Positions 7,734 to 15,606 of a stretch of DNA of 30,919 nucleotides are shown here, one piece after another (the stretch's first letter is position 1; each line of letters starts with the position of its first letter). The translations under genes and the position numbers were made by a program. The notes beneath the pieces were generated by a model that was given only the letters and a program-made list of their open reading frames with translations, did no database searches and had not been told where the DNA came from. The DNA is from JAGFIY01 sp964499285 (GTDB taxonomy: Bacteria; Bacteroidota; Ignavibacteria; Ignavibacteriales; Melioribacteraceae). The DNA lies in assembly GCA_964499285.1 (NCBI GenBank), contig CAZCLA010000034.1:1-30919 (forward strand), given 5' to 3'.

Positions 7734-9986
7734 ATGGCTATATCAAAAGAAGAAGCACTTAGGTATCACAAAGAAGGCAGACACGGTAAAATTGAAGTGA
7801 TTGCTACAAAACCTTGCTACACTTCAAGAGATCTCTCTCTTGCGTACACTCCCGGTGTTGCAGAACCCTGCCGAGAAATTCACAAGATTGATGATGAAGT
7901 TTACAGCTACACTGCAAAAGGTAATTTAGTTGCGGTAGTTTCAAATGGCACTGCGGTGTTGGGGCTTGGAAACATTGGTCCGCATGCAGGAAAACCAGTG
8001 ATGGAAGGAAAAGGCGTATTGTTCAAAAGATTCGCTGATATTGATGTTTTTGATATTGAATTGAAAACTGAAAACCCGAAAGAAATAATCAAAACCGTTC
8101 AACTTCTGGAACCAACTTTTGGCGGAATTAACCTGGAAGATATCAAAGCCCCCGAATGTTTTGAAATTGAGGAAGAACTTAAAAAAACAATGGATATCCC
8201 AATCTTCCACGATGACCAGCATGGAACTGCAATTATTTCCTGCGCAGCTTTAATGAATGCTGCAGAAATTGCTAAGAAAAAATTGGAAGATCTACGGATA
8301 GTTGTTGTAGGGGCTGGTGCTGCAGGAATTGCTTGCAGCAATCTATATGTTACTGCCGGGGTTAAACGAGAAAATATTTCTATGTTCGATTCGAAAGGAT
8401 TGATTCACAAAGAAAGAACAGATCTTAACAAGTACAAAGCTGAGTATGCTATTGATAATATCTACGAGGATTTGGAAGCGGCAATGAAAGGTGCTGATGT
8501 TTTTGTAGGTCTCTCAAAAGCAGATTTACTCAGCAAGGAAATGGTTGCCGTAATGGCAGATAATCCGATTATTTTTGCAATGGCAAATCCGGATCCTGAA
8601 ATTCGTTATGAAGTAGCCATCGAAGTCCGTAAAGATTTGATTATGGCAACGGGAAGAAGCGATTATCCAAATCAGGTAAATAACGTACTTGGGTTCCCGT
8701 TCATTTTTAGAGGTGCACTTGATGTAAGAGCAAAAGCCATTAACGAAGAAATGAAATTAGCAGCCGTGAAAGCTTTAGCTGATCTAGCAAAAGAAGAAGT
8801 TCCGGAAGTAGTTATTAATGCTTATGGTGGAACTGATTTTTCATTCGGACCCGAGTATATTATTCCCAAACCATTCGATCCAAGAGTGTTGTGGAAAGTA
8901 GCCCCCGCGGTAGCTAAAGCAGCTATCGACTCCGGAGTTGCTAGAAAACCAATTGAGGATTGGAAATCTTATGAAGAAGAACTTCAAGAACGTTTGGGCT
9001 TTTCAAAACAAATCACTAGAATAATTGTACACAAAGCTCAGAAAAATCCTAAAAAAATAGTATATCCTGAAGGCGAGGAAGAAAAAATAATAAGAGCAGC
9101 TCATTATGTGAAAACTGATAATATCGGAAATCCGATTTTATTAGGAAACGAAGAGGTTATCAAATCAAAAATTCTTGAATATGGATATGATCTCTCAGAG
9201 TACGAAATAATCGATCCGAAAAATTCCGATCTTACACAAAAGTATATCGATCTATTTTACGAAAAACGACAGAGAAAAGGGATCACGAGATCAGCTGCTG
9301 TTGAGGCATTGAGCCATAGAAATTATTTTGGTTCGATGATGGTTGAATGCGGTGATGCCGACACTTTGATTGGCGGATTAACATATCATTACCCCCAAAC
9401 TATTCGTCCGGCACTGCAGTGCATCGGTGTCAAATCGGGGAACACGGTTGTATCCGGGCTTTATATAATTATTATTAAACGTAGAGTTCTTTTCTTCGCG
9501 GATACTACGGTTAACCTTGATCCATCCGCGGAAATTCTTGCGGAGGTCGCCATAAGTGCTGCTGATACGGTAAGGCAGTTTGATATAATCCCAAAAATTG
9601 CCATGCTTTCTTTCAGTAATTTTGGAAGTGTTAAACATCCGCTTACCTCAAAAGTGAGTAAAGCCGTTGAGTTAGTAAAATCACAGCGACCAGACCTTGT
9701 TATAGATGGCGATATGCAGGCAGATACTGCAGTAGAACCAAAAATAGCAACTAAAGAGTTTCCTTTCTCGAACATAAAGGGCGATGCGAACATCCTTATT
9801 TTCCCTAATCTAAGCTCAGGAAACATCGCATACAAGCTGCTTGAAAGATTGACGGATGCAACAGTTATTGGCCCGATCTTGATGGGAATGAAGAAACCTG
9901 TTCATGTTCTGCAGAGAGGTGCTTCTGTTAATGATATAATAAATATGAGTGCAATTTCGGTTGTTGAAGCTACTGTAAAATCATAG
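7734..9986 (+). CDS. maeB: Malic enzyme fused to a phosphotransacetylase-like domain (MaeB type)
   Basis: This 750-residue protein has two domains. Residues 1 to about 425 are malic enzyme, which converts malate to pyruvate and CO2 with reduction of NAD(P): YTPGVAEPC (38-46), NLEDIKAPECF, HDDQHGTA (159-166) and the dinucleotide loop GAGAAG (193-198). Residues from about 430 form a phosphate acetyl/butyryl-transferase-like domain. In the MaeB proteins studied this domain is mainly regulatory, sensing acetyl-CoA, rather than a transacetylase. The length is typical of the fusion. ATG 7734 follows AAAGGA. The gene stands alone between two terminators. NADP preference is inferred from the MaeB architecture, not read from residues. 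Confidence 0.93.
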   Translation: MAISKEEALRYHKEGRHGKIEVIATKPCYTSRDLSLAYTPGVAEPCREIHKIDDEVYSYTAKGNLVAVVSNGTAVLGLGNIGPHAGKPVMEGKGVLFKRFADIDVFDIELKTENPKEIIKTVQLLEPTFGGINLEDIKAPECFEIEEELKKTMDIPIFHDDQHGTAIISCAALMNAAEIAKKKLEDLRIVVVGAGAAGIACSNLYVTAGVKRENISMFDSKGLIHKERTDLNKYKAEYAIDNIYEDLEAAMKGADVFVGLSKADLLSKEMVAVMADNPIIFAMANPDPEIRYEVAIEVRKDLIMATGRSDYPNQVNNVLGFPFIFRGALDVRAKAINEEMKLAAVKALADLAKEEVPEVVINAYGGTDFSFGPEYIIPKPFDPRVLWKVAPAVAKAAIDSGVARKPIEDWKSYEEELQERLGFSKQITRIIVHKAQKNPKKIVYPEGEEEKIIRAAHYVKTDNIGNPILLGNEEVIKSKILEYGYDLSEYEIIDPKNSDLTQKYIDLFYEKRQRKGITRSAAVEALSHRNYFGSMMVECGDADTLIGGLTYHYPQTIRPALQCIGVKSGNTVVSGLYIIIIKRRVLFFADTTVNLDPSAEILAEVAISAADTVRQFDIIPKIAMLSFSNFGSVKHPLTSKVSKAVELVKSQRPDLVIDGDMQADTAVEPKIATKEFPFSNIKGDANILIFPNLSSGNIAYKLLERLTDATVIGPILMGMKKPVHVLQRGASVNDIINMSAISVVEATVKS

Positions 9987-10021
9987 CTGAATAATCTTTT
10001 CTTGATAAAGATAATTCATTT

Positions 10022-10051
10022 AAAGGTACGTCAAATGGGCGTACCTTTTTT
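10022..10051 (+). terminator. Intrinsic terminator after maeB
   Basis: A 9-base-pair stem, AAAGGTACG (10022-10030) with CGTACCTTT (10040-10048), a 9-base loop and a T run to 10051. Confidence 0.85.
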
Positions 10052-10084
10052 ATTTTCGATATTTATTCATGATTACTTCTTTTG

Positions 10085-10092
10085 TATATTTT
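10085..10092 (+). promoter_or_regulatory. Possible -7 promoter element
   Basis: TATATTTT differs from TAnnTTTG only in the last base and sits 28 bases before the L,D-transpeptidase-like gene, just after the maeB terminator. No TTG is found 19-20 bases upstream, so this is weak. Confidence 0.3.
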
Positions 10093-10119
10093 TAGTTTAA
10101 TTAAAAAAATCATTTTCGG

Positions 10120-10764
10120 ATGAACCGGCACAAAGATTTATTTCGAAAAATTATTTACTTCAGCATAAGTATTATATTGTTTTTTGCCGGTATGATTATT
10201 TATGGAATTATCCTAAACTCGGGAGAAAAAACATTAGCGGAAGAAATGAATGATAAAGGGTTATCGGAAATGAAAAATGTTTCGATAATTATAGATAAAT
10301 CAAATTACTCGCTTCAGCTTTTTTCGGATACGATTTTAGTTAAAGAATATAAAGCGGTTTTTGGAAAAAATCCGGAAAAAATAAAGCGGAGCAAAGATGA
10401 TTTTGTTACACCTTACGGAAGGTTTAAAATCTGTGAAATGAATGATTCCACGGAGTTTCACAAAAGTCTTAGATTGGATTTCCCAAATATTCACGATGCT
10501 TCCGAAGCTTTTAAGAGTTCTATTATCAGTAAAGAGGAATTTGAAGCTATCATCGAATATATGAAAACAAACAAATGCAGTTATCCCGGAACAAAATTGG
10601 GAGCGGATATTTATATACAAGGAATTGGTGATTATAATTTCATTTTTAAAAATCTACCATTCACTTTTAATTGGACTAATGGTTCAATCGCGATTAGTAA
10701 CGAATCGATTGATGAATTATTTTCTGTAGTTTCTATCGGAACTCCTGTTGAGGTAACACACTGA
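10120..10764 (+). CDS. L,D-transpeptidase (YkuD)-like protein lacking the catalytic Cys and His
   Basis: A 214-residue protein with one N-terminal membrane anchor (about residues 10-29) and a YkuD-like domain from about residue 53. The domain shows the usual order: short strands, DFVTPYGRFKICEMNDSTEFHK, LRLDFPNIHDA, IYIQGIG, then WTNGSIAISNESIDELF and the terminal GTPVEV. Active relatives form 3-3 peptidoglycan crosslinks or attach lipoproteins using a His in (I)HG and a Cys in WTxGCIAL. Here those positions are Gln167 (CAA, 10618-10620) and Ser189 (TCA, 10684-10686). The fold is probably kept and the chemistry lost. ATG 10120 has only a poor ribosome-binding site. The stop overlaps the probable start of the following Omp85 gene. 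Confidence 0.78.
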   Translation: MNRHKDLFRKIIYFSISIILFFAGMIIYGIILNSGEKTLAEEMNDKGLSEMKNVSIIIDKSNYSLQLFSDTILVKEYKAVFGKNPEKIKRSKDDFVTPYGRFKICEMNDSTEFHKSLRLDFPNIHDASEAFKSSIISKEEFEAIIEYMKTNKCSYPGTKLGADIYIQGIGDYNFIFKNLPFTFNWTNGSIAISNESIDELFSVVSIGTPVEVTH

Positions 10765-12926
10765 AGAATAAAATTAGAAATAAGAGCGCAGATTTTTTTA
10801 ATAGTTTGATCATTTTTGTTATCACACTGTTTTTATTTTCCCATTTAAAAGCACAGAGTAATCCCATTGAGTTTGAGATTGCCGAAATTACATTCGAAGG
10901 GAATAATTCATTCAGCGAAGATGAGTTGAAACCGATTCTTGCTTCACAAGAAAGTCCGTCCGGATTTTCTCAATTTATTAATTCATTCACTCCTTTCGGG
11001 GAATCTAAAGTATTGTTCGATTCTTTGATGATTCCTGTTGATATCGAACAGCTTGAGCTATTTTATAATATTAATGGTTACTTCAAAGCAAAAGTAAAAT
11101 CAGAATTTACGTTGGATAGAGAGAATGAGGAAGTATTTTTAAATTTTTTCATCGAAGAAGGTCCTTCATTCACTTTTAGAAAATTTAACAAGTACGGACT
11201 AGAATCGATTCCGGCGGAGTTTGTGAAAACCGTGAACGATGAATATCAAATTGATTCTACAATTGTTTACAACGAAAGTCTTGTCAATAGGGAACTTATT
11301 TTCACGCGGGATTATATGCGAAACCATGGTTATATGTTGTTTGGGTATAATCCTCCGGAAATTTTAATTGATACGGTATCAAACAAAGTGGATGTAAATA
11401 TTACTTTCATTCCCGGTAAGCGTTATAAAGTAAACAAAGTCTCGGTTATTAAGGAAGGACCCGGAAAAGAAATGGTTGATGATGATTTGATTACGGAAAT
11501 TGTCAGTATCGATTCCGGTGATTACTATAGTTCTTACGACATGGTTTCAGCTCAGATCAGACTTTACAGAACAAATCTTTTCGAGTTTGCAAGCGTTGCC
11601 GAAGTAATCGGCGATACGGTCTCAAACAAAGTACCAGTAAGAGTAAATACAGATGTTGGATTGATGCACGAGTTTATTCCGGAACTTATCTTCAACAATG
11701 AGGATAATACGTTCAATATCGGTTTATCTTTTGGATTTTCGAAAAAGAATTTCTTCGGTGATGCAAGATTACTGCAGCTGCAAGCATCTGCGGCGGCGAA
11801 GGATTTATCTGAGTTTTTGCAGAATCCAGCACTCTCCGATACAAACATTTACGGATATTCCGATTTAAGATTAATCCTCGAACAACCGATGCTTTTTGGT
11901 AAACTGGTTCACACTCGATGGGAGAATTATCTAACGGTTCAAAAACGAAGACAAGATTATAATGAATCTTTAATAGGTACAAAACTAAGTTTTGACTTTG
12001 AACTTTCGCCCGATGTCTTTCTTACTTCACTCGTAACATATCTTAATTACGAACATAGTAAAGCAATTTTCAGAGATAAATATATTCTTAGAGTACTTAA
12101 AGCAGAATTGAATAGGATTGAGGGTATTCAAGATTTTGTAAACGTCGATTCACTTGCAGCTGAACTTCTCTCGGAAATTCCGCCGAGTGAAAAGCAGTCT
12201 ACTTTCGACAATAATCTAATTGGTTTAAACTTGGGAAGCAACCGTACGAATGATGTTCTTTTCCCGACTAGGGGGTTCAGAATTTCCACAAACTTTGAAA
12301 ACGGAAATGGAATTAATTTTTTAATCAACAAAATTGCCGGAAAAGAAATAGGTGTTCCGCTGTATTATAAAGCTCTTGTTAATGCATCGTATTTCCCGCC
12401 AATTTATAAATCGAGTGTTTCGGCTTTTGGTATAAAATTTCTCGGAGGTATTCTTCATGCTTATGATGGTAATAAAGCAGAGATTCCGATAAATCAAAGA
12501 TTTACTGCGGGCGGGAGCAACTCGGTTAGAGGATGGGCTGCCCGCGAACTTATTCCTGCAGTTTCGGAACTTCCATCTGAATTGACAATCGCTGATCTTG
12601 AATCAGTTTTTTTCGAAAACAATTTACCCGGGGGTTTTATAATTTTCGAAGGTTCTGTTGAATCACGCAACAGACTTTTCGGGGAAATAGGCTCAGCACT
12701 TTTTATTGATTACGGCAATGTATGGAATAATTACAACGAAATTGTGCTTAAAGATATTGCCGTTGCCGGAGGGTTCGGATTTAGATATTATTCATCGTTT
12801 ATTCCTTTTAGAATTGATTTTGGTTTTAAATTGCACGACCCTCAAGATCCGCGTCCAATTACACAGAAAAAAATATTTAAGGATAACGTTTTCCAATTTC
12901 ATTTTGCCATCGGCGAAGCATTTTAA
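10761..12926 (+). CDS. BamA/TamA-family outer membrane protein (Omp85)
   Basis: About 721 residues. A signal peptide is followed by POTRA-type repeats (opening EIAEITFEGNNSFSEDEL) over roughly the first half of the protein. A C-terminal 16-strand Omp85 barrel comes next, with the conserved loop motif GGSNSVRGW and a terminal aromatic residue (GEAF). Family members insert or translocate proteins or other substrates at the outer membrane. The divergent POTRAs and length suggest a TamA-like or accessory BamA paralogue rather than the main BamA. The start is taken as CTG 10761, overlapping the upstream TGA: GAGGT lies 6 bases before it, and it supplies the basic n-region KNKIRNK that the alternative TTG 10806 lacks. 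Confidence 0.85.
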   Translation: MKNKIRNKSADFFNSLIIFVITLFLFSHLKAQSNPIEFEIAEITFEGNNSFSEDELKPILASQESPSGFSQFINSFTPFGESKVLFDSLMIPVDIEQLELFYNINGYFKAKVKSEFTLDRENEEVFLNFFIEEGPSFTFRKFNKYGLESIPAEFVKTVNDEYQIDSTIVYNESLVNRELIFTRDYMRNHGYMLFGYNPPEILIDTVSNKVDVNITFIPGKRYKVNKVSVIKEGPGKEMVDDDLITEIVSIDSGDYYSSYDMVSAQIRLYRTNLFEFASVAEVIGDTVSNKVPVRVNTDVGLMHEFIPELIFNNEDNTFNIGLSFGFSKKNFFGDARLLQLQASAAAKDLSEFLQNPALSDTNIYGYSDLRLILEQPMLFGKLVHTRWENYLTVQKRRQDYNESLIGTKLSFDFELSPDVFLTSLVTYLNYEHSKAIFRDKYILRVLKAELNRIEGIQDFVNVDSLAAELLSEIPPSEKQSTFDNNLIGLNLGSNRTNDVLFPTRGFRISTNFENGNGINFLINKIAGKEIGVPLYYKALVNASYFPPIYKSSVSAFGIKFLGGILHAYDGNKAEIPINQRFTAGGSNSVRGWAARELIPAVSELPSELTIADLESVFFENNLPGGFIIFEGSVESRNRLFGEIGSALFIDYGNVWNNYNEIVLKDIAVAGGFGFRYYSSFIPFRIDFGFKLHDPQDPRPITQKKIFKDNVFQFHFAIGEAF

Positions 12927-12988
12927 TTTTATCTTTAGTTCCATTTCATAAATCATTATTTTTCATATTAAATATTTTTGGAGCGATG

Positions 12989-13864
12989 ATGCTTTACAGC
13001 ATGACTGGTTTTGGTAAAGGAGTTGTTCAGGAAGGCGATGTTTCGGTTGAAGCCGAAATTAAAAGTTTTAATAACCGATTTTTGGATGTATCAATTCGAC
13101 TGCCGAAAAGTATTTCGGATAAGGAATTTGCCGTTCGCGAGATTTTAAGAAAAAATCTTAAACGTGGTAAAATTGCTCTATCTGTTTTTATGAAAAAAGA
13201 CGGATCGGATAATCGTCAACTTTTTCTTGACGAAACCGGTTTAAAAACAGCGGTTGAATTGTTGGATGAACTTTCGAAAAAATCGGGAATTGGATCTAAA
13301 ATTGGTTTTGATCATTTACTTCAATTTCAAAATTTGTTTCTAACAGATTCTATATTTGATCCGGAAAAAGAATTTGAACTTGCAAGCAGTGTAATTCTTA
13401 AAGCAGTAGAAGAGCTGAAAACAATGAGGGCTGCCGAAGGGAAAGAACTGCAAAAAGATTTGATTGAAAGAGTAAAGCTTATCGAGAATTATGTCACTAA
13501 AATAGAGGATATGAGTCCTAAAGCAGTTACTGGTTACTTTGAAAAACTAATACAGCGTGCAAAACAGTTGTATACTGAATTAGAAGATAATCCCGACAGA
13601 CTTCAAGCGGAATTAGCCCTAATTGCTGAAAAATACGATACAACCGAGGAATGCGTGCGCCTAAGAAGTCACATAAAAATGTTCAAAGAAACTCTAGATT
13701 CCGGCGATGAAATTGGAAGAAAATTAAATTTTATTACCCAGGAGATGAACCGCGAAGCAAATACGATAAATAGTAAATCAGTTTCCTCAGATATTTCAGC
13801 ATATGGTATATTTATTAAAGAAGAGCTCGAAAAGATCAGAGAACAAATTCAGAATATAGAATAA
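12989..13864 (+). CDS. yicC: YicC family endoribonuclease-like protein
   Basis: A 291-residue protein beginning MLYSMTGFGKG, the near-invariant YicC N-terminus, with EIKSFNNRFLDVSIRLP following. The C-terminal DUF1732 part includes RLRSHIKMFKETL and GRKLNFITQEMNREANTI. Members have been reported to act in RNA turnover; the precise substrate is not readable here. The second of two tandem ATGs (12989) was chosen because GGAG at 12980-12983 is 5 bases away, against 2 for ATG 12986. The stop directly abuts the GTG of gmk, and the yicC-gmk-rpoZ order is widely conserved. Confidence 0.95.
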   Translation: MLYSMTGFGKGVVQEGDVSVEAEIKSFNNRFLDVSIRLPKSISDKEFAVREILRKNLKRGKIALSVFMKKDGSDNRQLFLDETGLKTAVELLDELSKKSGIGSKIGFDHLLQFQNLFLTDSIFDPEKEFELASSVILKAVEELKTMRAAEGKELQKDLIERVKLIENYVTKIEDMSPKAVTGYFEKLIQRAKQLYTELEDNPDRLQAELALIAEKYDTTEECVRLRSHIKMFKETLDSGDEIGRKLNFITQEMNREANTINSKSVSSDISAYGIFIKEELEKIREQIQNIE

Positions 13865-14422
13865 GTGAAAAAAGGAAAATTATTAGTCTTCTCAGCTCCG
13901 AGCGGGACCGGGAAAACAACAATCGTTAGAAATTTAATGAAAGAAAATCCGGATTGGATTTTTTCAATTTCTGCTACAACTCGTGAGAGAAGAGGTTCGG
14001 AAATAGATGGGAAAGACTATTTTTTTATCTCAGAGGACGAATTTATAAAGAAAATTAATGCTCGGGAATTCGTTGAATGGGAACGATTTTATGATTATTA
14101 TTACGGCACTTTAAAAAAAATTATTGACGATCATCTTCAAAACGGTAAAATTATAGTTTTCGAAGTTGATGTAAAAGGTGCATTAAAAATTAAGAATACC
14201 TATAATGAGGCGGTTCTTATATTTATTGCTCCTCCCAGCATTCCGGAATTAAAAGACCGGCTTCGTAGAAGAAAGACAGAAAGCGAAGAAGATTTGGAAA
14301 AAAGATTCGACAGGATCGATCTTGAACTTAGTTACAAAGATAAATTCGATTATCTTGTGGTGAACGACGATCTGGAATCTGCCATCAAAAAGATAAAAGA
14401 GATAGTAAAAAAAGTAATTTAA
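13865..14422 (+). CDS. gmk: Guanylate kinase
   Basis: A 185-residue enzyme that phosphorylates GMP to GDP. The P-loop APSGTGKT is at residues 11-18. It is followed by the GMP-binding SATTRERRGSEIDGKDYFF and the YYYGT segment, FEVDVKGALKIK, and the lid arginines LRRRKTES. The start is GTG 13865, immediately after the yicC stop with no separate Shine-Dalgarno, so it is probably translated by coupling. The length is slightly short but within the family. Confidence 0.97.
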   Translation: MKKGKLLVFSAPSGTGKTTIVRNLMKENPDWIFSISATTRERRGSEIDGKDYFFISEDEFIKKINAREFVEWERFYDYYYGTLKKIIDDHLQNGKIIVFEVDVKGALKIKNTYNEAVLIFIAPPSIPELKDRLRRRKTESEEDLEKRFDRIDLELSYKDKFDYLVVNDDLESAIKKIKEIVKKVI

Positions 14423-14439
14423 TTAAGGAGTAAAGATTA

Positions 14440-14745
14440 ATGAACATTCAACCAGTTAATATAGCAAGTGTTGAGAAATATACGGATAATGTTTATGAAA
14501 GCGTAATTGTAGCTGCAAGAAAAGCAAGACTAATAAACGCAGAAAATAAACTTCAGTTTAATGCTCTTATAAGCACAATAATTCCGGCAGTTGAAGACGA
14601 ATTTGACGAACGTGAAAATCCTGATCAAACAAGAATTTCGCTGGAATTCGAAAATAAACCAAAACCTCACCTTCTCTCGCTTAATGAATTAATTGAAGGA
14701 AAAATTGATTTCAGATACAAGGAAGATCCCGAAGTAGAACAATAA
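14440..14745 (+). CDS. rpoZ: DNA-directed RNA polymerase omega subunit
   Basis: A 101-residue protein. The segment DNVYESVIVAARKARLIN at about residues 16-33 matches the conserved omega region that wraps the beta-prime C-terminus. The C-terminal half is the longer acidic form seen in FCB-group bacteria. AAGGAG at 14425-14430 precedes the ATG. Its place directly after gmk supports the call, since gmk-rpoZ adjacency is common. A strong terminator follows. Confidence 0.88.
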   Translation: MNIQPVNIASVEKYTDNVYESVIVAARKARLINAENKLQFNALISTIIPAVEDEFDERENPDQTRISLEFENKPKPHLLSLNELIEGKIDFRYKEDPEVEQ

Positions 14746-14764
14746 AAATTAGCCTTCTTAAACG

Positions 14765-14793
14765 AAGCGGAAGTTTTACTTCCGCTTTTTTTT
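14765..14793 (+). terminator. Intrinsic terminator after rpoZ
   Basis: A 10-base-pair stem AAGCGGAAGT (14765-14774) with its complement at 14778-14787, a 3-base T loop, and a T run to 14793. Confidence 0.9.
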
Positions 14794-14844
14794 GTTTTAA
14801 ACTATTTTTTAGCAAATTGCTGTCCCAATATAATTGAAAAATTC

Positions 14845-15603
14845 ATGTCGGAAATATCATTAAATTATAGGATTATTGAAGCATTAAAGGATCAAAAAGA
14901 GATTTTTGGAGACGAATTATTTGTAACTCTTGATCTAAGCTCGCGCGAAGAAAAAATTGAATACGGAAGAGAAAAACTAAATTTATCACCGAAAAAAGTT
15001 GAAGAGAAATACGTGCCGAATTTATTCCAAGAAGATTTTCAAAAAGCAAAAACACTGATCGAACTCAATAAATTGATTTCCGGCTGTCAAAAATGTTCGT
15101 TGGGTGCTTCGAGAACAAATTTTGTTTTTGGAACCGGGAATCCAACTGCAGATGTGATGCTGATCGGCGAAGCCCCGGGCGCCGAAGAGGATAAGCAAGG
15201 CGAACCATTTGTCGGAAGAGCGGGCAAACTTCTCAATGATATTTTGATTGCGATAAAATTTCAACGGGAGGAAGTTTACATAGCCAACATACTAAAATGC
15301 CGACCCCCCAATAACAGAAATCCGCTACCGGAAGAAATGGCAACTTGCATGCCCTACCTAATGAAGCAAATAGGATTGATTAAGCCAAAAGTAATTTTAT
15401 GTTTGGGTTTGGTTGCTGCAAAAGGTTTGCTAAATCTAAATACTAGTCTTACAAAAATGCGAGGTAATATATACGAATTAGAAGGTATTAAAACTATGGT
15501 CACTTATCATCCAGCGGCATTGCTGCGAAATCCAAACTGGAAAAAAGGCTGTTGGGAAGATGTTCAGAAATTTAGAAAACTTTACGATGAATTAGCAGGG
15601 TAA
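14845..15603 (+). CDS. Uracil-DNA glycosylase, family 4 (iron-sulfur)
   Basis: A 252-residue enzyme that removes uracil from DNA as the first step of base excision repair. The catalytic domain begins near residue 70. It holds the motif GEAPGAEED (108-116), KCRPPNNRNP (151-160) and HPAALLRNP (222-230). The four Cys expected to bind a 4Fe-4S cluster are C81, C84, C152 and C168. The first ~65 residues are a charged extension not needed for catalysis in relatives. ATG 14845 is the first start after the rpoZ terminator. Its stop lies 3 bases before dnaB, so the two are likely co-transcribed. Confidence 0.93.
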   Translation: MSEISLNYRIIEALKDQKEIFGDELFVTLDLSSREEKIEYGREKLNLSPKKVEEKYVPNLFQEDFQKAKTLIELNKLISGCQKCSLGASRTNFVFGTGNPTADVMLIGEAPGAEEDKQGEPFVGRAGKLLNDILIAIKFQREEVYIANILKCRPPNNRNPLPEEMATCMPYLMKQIGLIKPKVILCLGLVAAKGLLNLNTSLTKMRGNIYELEGIKTMVTYHPAALLRNPNWKKGCWEDVQKFRKLYDELAG

Positions 15604-15606
15604 AGA

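Noticed and set aside
9461..9835. 124-codon open frame antisense to maeB
   Set aside because: It is the complement of the conserved phosphotransacetylase-like domain and shows no family motif or start signals.
12973..12980. TATTTTTG before yicC as a promoter -7 element
   Set aside because: It overlaps the yicC Shine-Dalgarno, would put the transcript start at the start codon, and has no TTG 19-20 bases upstream.
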